A program made the translations under genes and the position numbers. A DNA stretch of 47,057 bases from Pseudomonadota bacterium (GTDB lineage Bacteria; Pseudomonadota; Alphaproteobacteria; Rhizobiales; Rhizobiaceae), in NCBI GenBank assembly GCA_023419535.1, contig JAEZXX010000009.1, positions 1-47,057 of the forward strand, given 5' to 3'. Below are positions 8,158-15,278 of the stretch, one piece after another. The notes beneath the pieces were generated by a model. The model was given only the letters and a program-made list of their open reading frames with translations, had not been told where the DNA came from and did no database searches. How positions within the stretch are numbered: the stretch's first letter is position 1; each line of letters starts with the position of its first letter.

Positions 8158-8918
8158 CGAAGCCCCTCTGGATCGGCACGAGCTGGAAGATGAACAAGGG
8201 TCGCGCCGAGGCCGCCCGCTTCTGCCAGACCCTCCTCGCATCGCCCGCGACCCGCACGACCACGGCGCGGCTCTTCGTCGTGCCGCCCTTCACGGTCCTC
8301 CATCAGGTGGCCGAGGCCCTGGCCGGGACGGACATCGTCGTCGGGGCCCAGAACGCCCATTGGGAGGATGCCGGCGCATGGACCGGGGAGATCTCGGTCC
8401 CGCAGGCCAAGGATTGCGGCGCGCGGCTCGTCGAGATCGGCCATTCCGAGCGCCGGACCCACTTCGCCGAGAGCGACGAGACCGTGGCCCGCAAGACGGC
8501 GGCGGTCGTGCGCCACGGCCTCACCGCGCTGGTGTGCATCGGCGACACGCGGGAGGAGTACGAGGCGGGTGCGACGCCGGCGGCGCTGCGGCGCCAGACC
8601 GAGGCCGCGCTGTCGCGCGTCGACTGGTCGAGCAAGGCCGATGTCGTGCTCGCCTACGAACCCGTCTGGTCGATCGGGGAAGGCGGAACGCCGGCCGAGC
8701 CGGACTTCGCGGCCGAGCAGCACCAGCGGGTGAAGGCGATCGCCCGGGCGGAAACCGGCCGCGAGATCGACATCCTCTACGGCGGCAGCGTCAACCCGCA
8801 GAACTGCGTCGCTTTGGCCGTTCAGGACGGGATCGACGGCCTTTTCATCGGCCGCTCGGCTTGGGAGGCGACCGGTTATCTCGAAATCCTAGCCCGAGTC
8901 GAGGCGTCCTCACGCTAG
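8154..8918 (+). CDS. eryH: EryH (TpiA2), tetrulose-phosphate isomerase of the TIM family
   Basis: 254-residue triose-phosphate-isomerase-fold enzyme. Catalytic residues are in place: Lys12 in WKMN, His97 in IGHSERR, Glu169 in AYEPVWSIG, with a GGSVN phosphate loop. One deviation is clear: the catalytic Asn that precedes WK in ordinary TIM (GNWKMN) is Ser here (TSWKMN). That fits the divergent TpiA2 branch, renamed EryH, which isomerises D-3-tetrulose-4-phosphate in Brucella. Overlaps eryC by four bases. Housekeeping TIM is the alternative, made unlikely by the location and the substitution. Confidence 0.88.
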   Translation: MTKPLWIGTSWKMNKGRAEAARFCQTLLASPATRTTTARLFVVPPFTVLHQVAEALAGTDIVVGAQNAHWEDAGAWTGEISVPQAKDCGARLVEIGHSERRTHFAESDETVARKTAAVVRHGLTALVCIGDTREEYEAGATPAALRRQTEAALSRVDWSSKADVVLAYEPVWSIGEGGTPAEPDFAAEQHQRVKAIARAETGREIDILYGGSVNPQNCVALAVQDGIDGLFIGRSAWEATGYLEILARVEASSR

Positions 8919-8944
8919 CGTCATCCGCTCCGCGCCGACCGAGA

Positions 8945-8978
8945 TTGACAGATGCCAGGGCTATGGTGACATATGTCA
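8945..8978 (+). promoter_or_regulatory. Promoter and perfect palindrome upstream of eryE
   Basis: A consensus TTGACA (8945-8950) is followed 17 bases later by a weak GACATA -10 (8968-8973). The -10 lies in a perfect 12-bp palindrome TGACATATGTCA (8967-8978), and TGACA also occurs once as a half site in the -35. This sits in the 139-base gap before the ABC transporter genes. It suggests the transporter has its own, repressible promoter. The palindrome differs from the one at 7117-7130, so a different regulator may act here. Confidence 0.5.
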
Positions 8979-9057
8979 GATCGACTGGTGGGAGCCGGTC
9001 GTCGAGGAGGAGAGCGCGGCGCAGGGCGATGCGGCCGGGCTCGTTCGGGGGGACCCC

Positions 9058-10539
9058 ATGTCCACGTCGCTGCTCAGCGTCGAAGGCCTGCAGAAATCGT
9101 TCGGCGGCGTCGCGGCCCTGCGCGACGGACGGTTCGAGCTGAAGGCGGGCTCCGTCCACGCCCTGTGCGGCGGCAACGGGGCCGGCAAGTCCACCTTCCT
9201 CACCATCCTGATGGGCATCCAGAAGCGCGACGCCGGCAGCATCAGGCTGCGCGGCCGTGCCGTGGAGTTCTCCAGCCCCGCCGAGGCCCTGGCCGCTGGC
9301 GTCGCGATCATCGAGCAGGAGCTTTCGCCGGTCCCGCACATGAGCGTGGCCGAGAACATCTATCTCGGCCGCGAGCCGCTGAAGCGCTTCGGCGGCATCG
9401 ACTTCCGCGCTATGAACCGCGCCGCGCAAAGCGTGCTCGACGAGCTCGGCTTCGCCATCGCCGCCCACCAGCCGATGGCGAGGCTGTCGGTCGCCCAGAT
9501 GCAGCTCGTCGAGATCGCCAAGGCCCTCAGCCACGAGGCCGAGGTGATCTTCATGGACGAGCCGACCTCGGCGATCGGCGAACGCGAGGCGCAGCATCTC
9601 TTCAGCGCGATCGAGCGCCTGAAGGCGCGGGGCTGCGGCATCGTCTACGTGTCGCACCGCCTGTCCGAGATCTTCAAGATCGCCGACAGCTACACGGTGT
9701 TCCGGGACGGAGCCTATGTCGGGAGCGGCGCCCTCGCGGACATCGACCGGCCGGGCCTCATCCGCATGATCGTCGGACGCGAGCTCGGCGAGGAATACAT
9801 CAAGACGAACGAGCCGAGCGACGCGGTCGGGCTTCAGGTCGAGGCCCTCGCCAGCCCCGGGCGGATCGAGGACGTCTCGTTCAGCGTGCGCAAGGGGGAG
9901 ATCTTCGGCATCTACGGGCTGATGGGCTCCGGCCGCACCGAGATCTTCGACGCGCTCTTCGGACTCGACGCCCGCTCCACCGGCCGCATCCTCCTCGACG
10001 GGGAGCCGCTGCGGATCGGCAAGCCGGCGGACGCGATGGCGGCCGGCCTCGCCTTCGTCACCGAGGACCGGAAGAACAGCGGGCTGAACCTGCACGATTC
10101 GGTGCGGGGCAACATCGCGCTTGCCTCGCTGAAGGAGCTGAGCCCCGCCTTCGCCATGCGGCGGGGCGCGGAGGCGGCGGCCAGCCGCCGCATGGTGGAG
10201 GCCTTCGGCATCAAGGCCGCGCGCGACACGATGCCGGTATCCGGCCTGTCGGGCGGGAACCAGCAGAAGGTCGTGCTCGGCAAGTGGTTTCTGCGCCGCC
10301 CGCGGGTCCTGCTGCTCGACGAGCCGACGCGAGGCGTCGATGTCGGGGCCAAGCGCGAGATCTATCGGATCGTCTGCGAATTCGCGGCGGGAGGCGGCAC
10401 CGTCGTGATGATCTCCTCGGAGATCGACGAGGTCCTGGGCCTTTCGGACCGCATCATGGTGATGCGCTCCGGGCGTTCGACCGGGATCCTCGCAAGGGGC
10501 GAGGCGAACGCCCAGTCCCTCGTCCACCTGTCGACCTGA
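9058..10539 (+). CDS. eryE: Sugar/polyol ABC importer ATPase (tandem domains)
   Basis: 493-residue energising subunit of a ribose-type importer with two ABC domains. First domain: Walker A GGNGAGKST near residues 38-46, a degenerate signature LSVAQMQ, Walker B VIFMDEPTS. Second domain: degenerate Walker A (LMGSGRTE), canonical LSGGNQQK and LLLDEPTRGVD. This one-good, one-degenerate layout is normal for RbsA/MglA/EryE proteins. ATG at 9058 with a GGGGGGA site. It forms an operon with the permease and binding protein that follow; the erythritol or threitol substrate is inferred from the locus. Confidence 0.88.
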   Translation: MSTSLLSVEGLQKSFGGVAALRDGRFELKAGSVHALCGGNGAGKSTFLTILMGIQKRDAGSIRLRGRAVEFSSPAEALAAGVAIIEQELSPVPHMSVAENIYLGREPLKRFGGIDFRAMNRAAQSVLDELGFAIAAHQPMARLSVAQMQLVEIAKALSHEAEVIFMDEPTSAIGEREAQHLFSAIERLKARGCGIVYVSHRLSEIFKIADSYTVFRDGAYVGSGALADIDRPGLIRMIVGRELGEEYIKTNEPSDAVGLQVEALASPGRIEDVSFSVRKGEIFGIYGLMGSGRTEIFDALFGLDARSTGRILLDGEPLRIGKPADAMAAGLAFVTEDRKNSGLNLHDSVRGNIALASLKELSPAFAMRRGAEAAASRRMVEAFGIKAARDTMPVSGLSGGNQQKVVLGKWFLRRPRVLLLDEPTRGVDVGAKREIYRIVCEFAAGGGTVVMISSEIDEVLGLSDRIMVMRSGRSTGILARGEANAQSLVHLST

Positions 10540-10582
10540 TCATCGGAACATCCGCGTCGAAGGACGCGGCGGGAGAGCCTTC

Positions 10583-11584
10583 GTGACCGACACACAGACA
10601 AAGCCTGGCGGCCGCGTGCTCGCCTCCGAGCGCGGACGGCTCCTGATCCAGGAATACGGCATCTTCGTCGCCTTCCTGATCCTCGTCGCGGTCCTGTCCC
10701 TGTCGAATCCGTTCTTCCTGACGACGGGCAACATCTCGAACGTCCTCCTGCAGACGTCGATCAACGGCATACTCGCGATCGGCATGACCTTCGTCATCCT
10801 GACGCGGGGCATCGATCTGTCGGTCGGCTCGGTGGTCGCGCTCGCCGGCATCGTCGCGGCGAGCTTCGCGACGACGACCGTCGCCGCGAGCGTGCCCGGC
10901 GGACCCTATCCGATGATCCTGGCGCTGGCGGCCGGCATCGCCGTCGGCGTCGCCTCGGGCGCCCTCGTCGGCTTCGTCGTCGCGCGCTTCTCCGTGCCCG
11001 CCTTCGTCGCGACGCTCGGGATGCTTTCGGCCGCGCGCGGCCTGACGCTGATCTACGGCGGCGGCCGCCCGGTGCCCGGCCTGACGCCGGACTTCCGCTG
11101 GATCGGCACGGGCAACGTCCTCGGCGTGCCGATGCCGGTGATCATCCTGGCCGTCGTCTTCCTGGTGTCCTGGTGGGTGCTCTCCAGCACGCGCTTCGGG
11201 CGGTACGTCTATGCCGTGGGCGGCAATCCGCACGCCGCCGCGACCTCGGGCATCAACGTCGGTCGCGTCCGCTTCCTCGTCTACGTCATCTCCGGAGGGC
11301 TGGCGGGCCTTGCCGGAATGATACTCGCCGCACGGACCGGCTCGGGTCTTCCGCAGGCCGGAATCGCCTACGAGCTCGACGCCATCGCGGCGGTCGTCAT
11401 CGGGGGAACGTCGCTTTCGGGCGGCGTCGGCCGCGTCACCGGGACCCTGATCGGAGCGCTCATCATCGGCGTGATGAACAACGGCCTCGATCTGATGGGA
11501 ATGCAGTCCTATTACCAGCAGGTCCTCAAGGGCGCTCTCATCGTGGGTGCCGTGATGCTGGACCAGAAGCGCAACCGCTCCTGA
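10583..11584 (+). CDS. eryF: Sugar/polyol ABC importer permease
   Basis: 333-residue integral membrane protein of the ribose-type permease family (BPD_transp_2). Multiple hydrophobic helices are evident, beginning with GIFVAFLILVAVLSL. The family EAA-like cytoplasmic segment is seen at YAVGGNPHAAATSGINV, and the C-terminal half includes VVIGGTSLSGGVGRVTGTL. The start is GTG at 10583 with GGGAGAG upstream. It lies between the ATPase and the binding protein, as in eryEFG operons, and would form the homodimeric channel. Confidence 0.87.
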   Translation: MTDTQTKPGGRVLASERGRLLIQEYGIFVAFLILVAVLSLSNPFFLTTGNISNVLLQTSINGILAIGMTFVILTRGIDLSVGSVVALAGIVAASFATTTVAASVPGGPYPMILALAAGIAVGVASGALVGFVVARFSVPAFVATLGMLSAARGLTLIYGGGRPVPGLTPDFRWIGTGNVLGVPMPVIILAVVFLVSWWVLSSTRFGRYVYAVGGNPHAAATSGINVGRVRFLVYVISGGLAGLAGMILAARTGSGLPQAGIAYELDAIAAVVIGGTSLSGGVGRVTGTLIGALIIGVMNNGLDLMGMQSYYQQVLKGALIVGAVMLDQKRNRS

Positions 11585-11666
11585 CCGGAGCCGATCCATT
11601 CCGAGGGCGCAGCCTTCGGCGAGACGGGCCGCCATTCCGGCGTCCGACCATACTGGGAGGTCATAC

Positions 11667-12650
11667 ATGAAGAAGCTCATTCTGGCGCTCGCGGCCGCCT
11701 CCGCGCTGTCCGCCCCGGCCCTCGCGCAGGACGGCCCGATCCGCATCGGTGCCGCCGTCTACGGCCTGAACGCGGAGTTCATGCAGCTCTGGGCCGCGGC
11801 GGCGGAGAACCATCCCGCCGTGGTCAGCGGCGACGTCGAGCTCACGGTCTTCGACGGCCGCTACGACGCGCTGGTCCAGCAGGAGCAGTTCAACACCATG
11901 ATCACCCAGGAGTTCGACGCCATCGTCTTCGTGCCGATCGACGTCGACGCCGGCGCCACGGCCGTGGAGGCGGCGCACGCGGCCGGCATCCCGGTCGTGG
12001 GCTCCAACACGCGCGTCAACAGCGACCTCCTGACCGCCTATGTCGGCTCCGACGATGTCGCCGCCGGCAGAATGGAGGGCGAGTCGATCCTGGAAAAGAT
12101 CGGCTGCCAGGGCAACATCGTGATCATCGAGGGGCCGATCGGCCAGTCCGCGCAGGTCCAGCGCCTGGAAGGCAACGAGGCCGCGCTCGCCGAGTGCCCC
12201 GACGTGACCGTCCTCGACCAGCAGACCGGCAACTGGTCGCGCGCCGAGGCCCAGACGCTGATGGAGAACTGGCTGACCTCCTATCCGGACCAGATCGACG
12301 GCGTGCTCGCCCAGAACGACGAGATGGCGCTCGGCGCGATCGAGGCCATCCGCTCCAGCGGGCAGAACGTCGAGGACTTCGCCATCGCCGGCATCGACGG
12401 CGTCACCGACGCGATCAACGCGGTCAAGGAAGGCCTGATGTCTTCGGTGCTGCAGGACGCGAACGCGCAGGCGCAGGGCGCCATCGACGTCGCCATCAGG
12501 GCGGTGAAGCCGGATTACGAGCCGCAGTCGGACGTCTGGACCCAGTATCCCGAGATGGAGTGGGCCGACGGCGCTTCGGCCGAGTACGTCGTTCCCTGGA
12601 CGCCGATCACGACGGAGAACGCCGACGAACTGCTGGCCATGCGCCAGTAG
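11667..12650 (+). CDS. eryG: Sugar/polyol ABC importer periplasmic binding protein
   Basis: 327-residue periplasmic binding protein of the ribose class. Signal peptide MKKLILALAAASALSAPALA with cleavage before QDG, preceded by a clear TGGGAGG ribosome site. Class hallmarks include the AQNDEMALGAIEAIRSSG hinge and AGIDGVTDAINAVKEG. It completes the eryEFG-like importer. It is a paralogue of the protein at 92-1045, so the island can present at least two binding proteins, perhaps for different tetritols. Confidence 0.87.
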   Translation: MKKLILALAAASALSAPALAQDGPIRIGAAVYGLNAEFMQLWAAAAENHPAVVSGDVELTVFDGRYDALVQQEQFNTMITQEFDAIVFVPIDVDAGATAVEAAHAAGIPVVGSNTRVNSDLLTAYVGSDDVAAGRMEGESILEKIGCQGNIVIIEGPIGQSAQVQRLEGNEAALAECPDVTVLDQQTGNWSRAEAQTLMENWLTSYPDQIDGVLAQNDEMALGAIEAIRSSGQNVEDFAIAGIDGVTDAINAVKEGLMSSVLQDANAQAQGAIDVAIRAVKPDYEPQSDVWTQYPEMEWADGASAEYVVPWTPITTENADELLAMRQ

Positions 12651-12655
12651 TCGTC

Positions 12656-12689
12656 GCGAGGCGGGCGTCGTTCGGGACGACCGCCTCGC
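12656..12689 (+). terminator. Strong hairpin after eryG
   Basis: Outer arms GCGAGGCGG (12656-12664) and CCGCCTCGC (12681-12689) plus an inner CGTC/GACG stem form a roughly 13-bp hairpin six bases after the eryG stop. There is no T-run, so it may be a Rho-type or partial terminator, or an mRNA-stabilising element separating transporter mRNA from the SDR/kinase operon. Confidence 0.5.
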
Positions 12690-12762
12690 CCCGATGGCCG
12701 CGGCGGTCAGCCTGTCGCGATCGGCATGAGGCCCGCAGCGTCGGGCTGCGAAAGGAACGGTC

Positions 12763-13533
12763 ATGGACGAAGAGAAGCCGCAGATCGATTTCAGTTTCTC
12801 CCTTGCAGGCAAGGTGGCGCTCGTCACCGGCGGCGGATCGGGCATCGGGGCGGCGATCGCCGCGGCCTTCGCGGCCAAGGGCGCGCGCGTCGCCGTCTGC
12901 GACATCAAGCACGAGGCCGTGCAGGCCAGCGCGGCTGCGATCGGCGGCGGCGCTCGGGCCTTCGACTGCAACGTCGCCGACAAGGGCGCGGTCGAAAGGA
13001 GCGTCGCGGCCGTGCTGGAGGCGTTCGGGCGGATCGACATCCTCGTCAACAGCGCCGGCATCGTCGCCCTGGCACCGGCCGAGGATCTGTCGGAGGACGC
13101 CTTCGACCGGACCATCGCGATCAATTTGAAGGGCACGTTCCTGGTCAGTCAAGCGGTCGGCCGCCATATGATCGCGGCCGGGGGCGGCAAGATCGTCAAC
13201 CTCGCCTCGCAGGCCGGCACGGTCGCCATCGAGGAGCACGCCGCCTACTGCGCCTCCAAGTTCGGCGTCATCGGCCTGTCGAAGACGCTCGCGGCCGAGT
13301 GGGGACGCCACGGCATCCGCGTCAACACGATCTCGCCCACGATCGTCCTCACCGACCTCGGCCGGGCGGCCTGGAGCGGCGAGAAGGGCGAGGCGGCCAA
13401 GAAGCGCATTCCCGCCGGGCGCTTCGCCTATCCCGACGAGATCGCCGCAGCTGCGGTCTTCCTCGCCTCGAACGGCGCGGACATGATCAACGGCGCCGAC
13501 CTCCTGGTCGACGGCGGCTACACCATCCTCTGA
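12763..13533 (+). CDS. Short-chain dehydrogenase, GolD/DthD-like polyol dehydrogenase
   Basis: 256-residue classical SDR. The NAD-binding motif TGGGSGIG lies near residues 23-30, the structural NSAG near residue 90, and the catalytic Ser with YCASK (Tyr and Lys) around residues 147-166. The N-terminal IDFSFSLAGKVALVTGG resembles the GolD/DthD group, which oxidises polyols such as D-threitol or D-arabitol. It stands immediately ahead of two ketose-kinase pairs, so oxidation of a tetritol to erythrulose followed by phosphorylation is the natural reading. The substrate is not provable from sequence. Other SDR activities (3-ketoacyl or sugar reductase) remain possible. Confidence 0.85.
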   Translation: MDEEKPQIDFSFSLAGKVALVTGGGSGIGAAIAAAFAAKGARVAVCDIKHEAVQASAAAIGGGARAFDCNVADKGAVERSVAAVLEAFGRIDILVNSAGIVALAPAEDLSEDAFDRTIAINLKGTFLVSQAVGRHMIAAGGGKIVNLASQAGTVAIEEHAAYCASKFGVIGLSKTLAAEWGRHGIRVNTISPTIVLTDLGRAAWSGEKGEAAKKRIPAGRFAYPDEIAAAAVFLASNGADMINGADLLVDGGYTIL

Positions 13534-13556
13534 CCCCATGCCTTCCGGAGAATTCC

Positions 13557-14555
13557 ATGCAGCGCTTCGTCAATGATCCGGACCGGGTCGTGGAGGACAC
13601 CGTCAGGGGCTTCGTGAAGGCCCATCGCGACCTCGTGCGTCTTTCCGCGACCAACCCGCGCGTCGTCGTCTCCACCGCCGCGCCGCAGGCGGGACGCGTC
13701 GGGGTGGTGACGGGCGGCGGTTCCGGTCACGAGCCCGCCTTCATCGGTTACACGGGCCGGGGCCTCGTCGATGCGGTGGCCGTCGGCGAGCTGTTCTCCT
13801 CGCCCACGGCCAAGAGCTTCCACGACGCGGTCAAGGAGGCCGACGGGGGCGCGGGGGTCGTCTGCCTCTACGGGAACTACGCCGGCGACAACATGAACGT
13901 GAAGATGGCGACCAGACTCGCCGCCAAGGACGGGATCGAGGTCGCGACGGTCGTCGCCAACGACGACGTCTGCTCGGCGCCCCCCGAAGAGCGCGAGAAG
14001 CGCCGGGGCGTGGCGGGCGAGATCTTCATGTGGAAGATCGGCGGTGCCAGGGCCGCCGAGGGCGCGAGCCTGGAGGAGGTCCGCGCCGCCGCCCAGAAGG
14101 CGATCGACGCCTGCCGCTCGATCGGCGTCGGCCTCGGCCCCTGCACGCTTCCGGCCGTCGGCCATCCGAACTTCCAGATCGAGCCGGGCACGATGGAGGT
14201 GGGCATCGGCCACCACGGCGAGCCGGGCATCCGCGTCGAGCCGCTGAAGACCGCCGCCGACGTCGCGAGGGACATGGCGCGGCTCGTCCTCGACGACCAC
14301 GCCCTGCCCGAGGGGACCGAGGTCGCCGTGCTCGTCTCCGGGCTCGGCGCGACGCCGCTGAACGAGCTCTACATCCTCAACGACACGATCGAGGAGGAGA
14401 TCACCGCCCGTGGCCTCGCGATCCATCGGACCTATGTCGGCAACTACTTCACCTCGCTGGAGATGGTGGGCGCGACCCTGACCGTGCTCGCCCTCGACGA
14501 GGAGTTGAAGCGCCTTCTCGACGCCGAGGCCCACGCGCCCGGTCTTCGGGCCTGA
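13557..14555 (+). CDS. DhaK-type ketose kinase, substrate-binding subunit
   Basis: 332-residue homologue of dihydroxyacetone kinase K subunit. GGGSGHEP binds the ketose, and His220 in GHHGEPG corresponds to the histidine that forms a covalent hemiaminal with the substrate. YGNYAGDNMN and NDDVCSAPP are further family motifs. GGAG lies upstream of the ATG at 13557. It is paired with the DhaL gene at 14560. With no PTS-type DhaM seen, it should be an ATP-dependent type. In this locus the likely substrate is D- or L-erythrulose (as for mycobacterial DerK/LerK), rather than dihydroxyacetone; this is inference. Confidence 0.88.
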   Translation: MQRFVNDPDRVVEDTVRGFVKAHRDLVRLSATNPRVVVSTAAPQAGRVGVVTGGGSGHEPAFIGYTGRGLVDAVAVGELFSSPTAKSFHDAVKEADGGAGVVCLYGNYAGDNMNVKMATRLAAKDGIEVATVVANDDVCSAPPEEREKRRGVAGEIFMWKIGGARAAEGASLEEVRAAAQKAIDACRSIGVGLGPCTLPAVGHPNFQIEPGTMEVGIGHHGEPGIRVEPLKTAADVARDMARLVLDDHALPEGTEVAVLVSGLGATPLNELYILNDTIEEEITARGLAIHRTYVGNYFTSLEMVGATLTVLALDEELKRLLDAEAHAPGLRA

Positions 14556-14559
14556 GGGG

Positions 14560-15219
14560 ATGTCCGCGACCATGACCAGCTTTCCCAATGCCGGCGGCGG
14601 CGCGATCGTCGTGGAAATGGCCGGGCGCATCGTCGAGAACCGTGCCTATCTCTCCGAGATCGACGGCAGGATCGGCGACGGCGACCACGGCGTGAACATG
14701 GCCAAGGGCTTCGGCATGGCGGCCGAACGCCTGGGCGACGGATCCGACGCCTCGCTCGACCGCGCCATGGCGGTGCTCGGCGAGGTGCTGATGGGCGAGA
14801 TCGGCGGCTCGATGGGCCCGCTCTACGGCATGATGTTCACCGAGTTCTCCGAGGCCGTCGAGGGTCGCGAGACGATCGACGCGCAGGCGTTCTCCTCCAT
14901 GCTGCACAAGGGCCTGGAAGGGGTGCAGTCGATCGGTTCGGCGAAGGTCGGCGACAAGACGCTGATCGACGCCTTCGTGCCGGCGGTGAACGCGTTCGAC
15001 GCGACGATCGCCGAGGGGCGCCCGTTCGCGGAGGCGCTCGACGCCCTGGTGGCGGCCGCGGAGGCGGGCCGCGACTCCACCATCGATCTCGTCGCCCGGC
15101 TCGGACGCGCCAGCCGGCTCGGCGAGCGCTCGCGCGGCGTTCTCGACGCGGGCGCGACCTCCTGCGCGATGATCCTGGCGAGCCTGGCGCGCGGGGCCGC
15201 CGCCCGGCTTTCGGATTGA
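14560..15219 (+). CDS. DhaL-type ketose kinase, nucleotide-binding subunit
   Basis: 219-residue all-helical DhaL subunit. The IGDGDHG motif supplies the aspartates that chelate Mg-ATP, and GGSMGPLYG and ARLGRASRLGERSRG are conserved family segments. It begins four bases after the dhaK-like stop and works with that protein as the phosphoryl-donor half. An internal ATG at 14572 is an alternative start. Confidence 0.87.
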   Translation: MSATMTSFPNAGGGAIVVEMAGRIVENRAYLSEIDGRIGDGDHGVNMAKGFGMAAERLGDGSDASLDRAMAVLGEVLMGEIGGSMGPLYGMMFTEFSEAVEGRETIDAQAFSSMLHKGLEGVQSIGSAKVGDKTLIDAFVPAVNAFDATIAEGRPFAEALDALVAAAEAGRDSTIDLVARLGRASRLGERSRGVLDAGATSCAMILASLARGAAARLSD

Positions 15220-15278
15220 CCGCGACCGGCCGCACGGGCATTCGCGGACCGCAGGATCGAACGGAGAGGGAGACGGCC

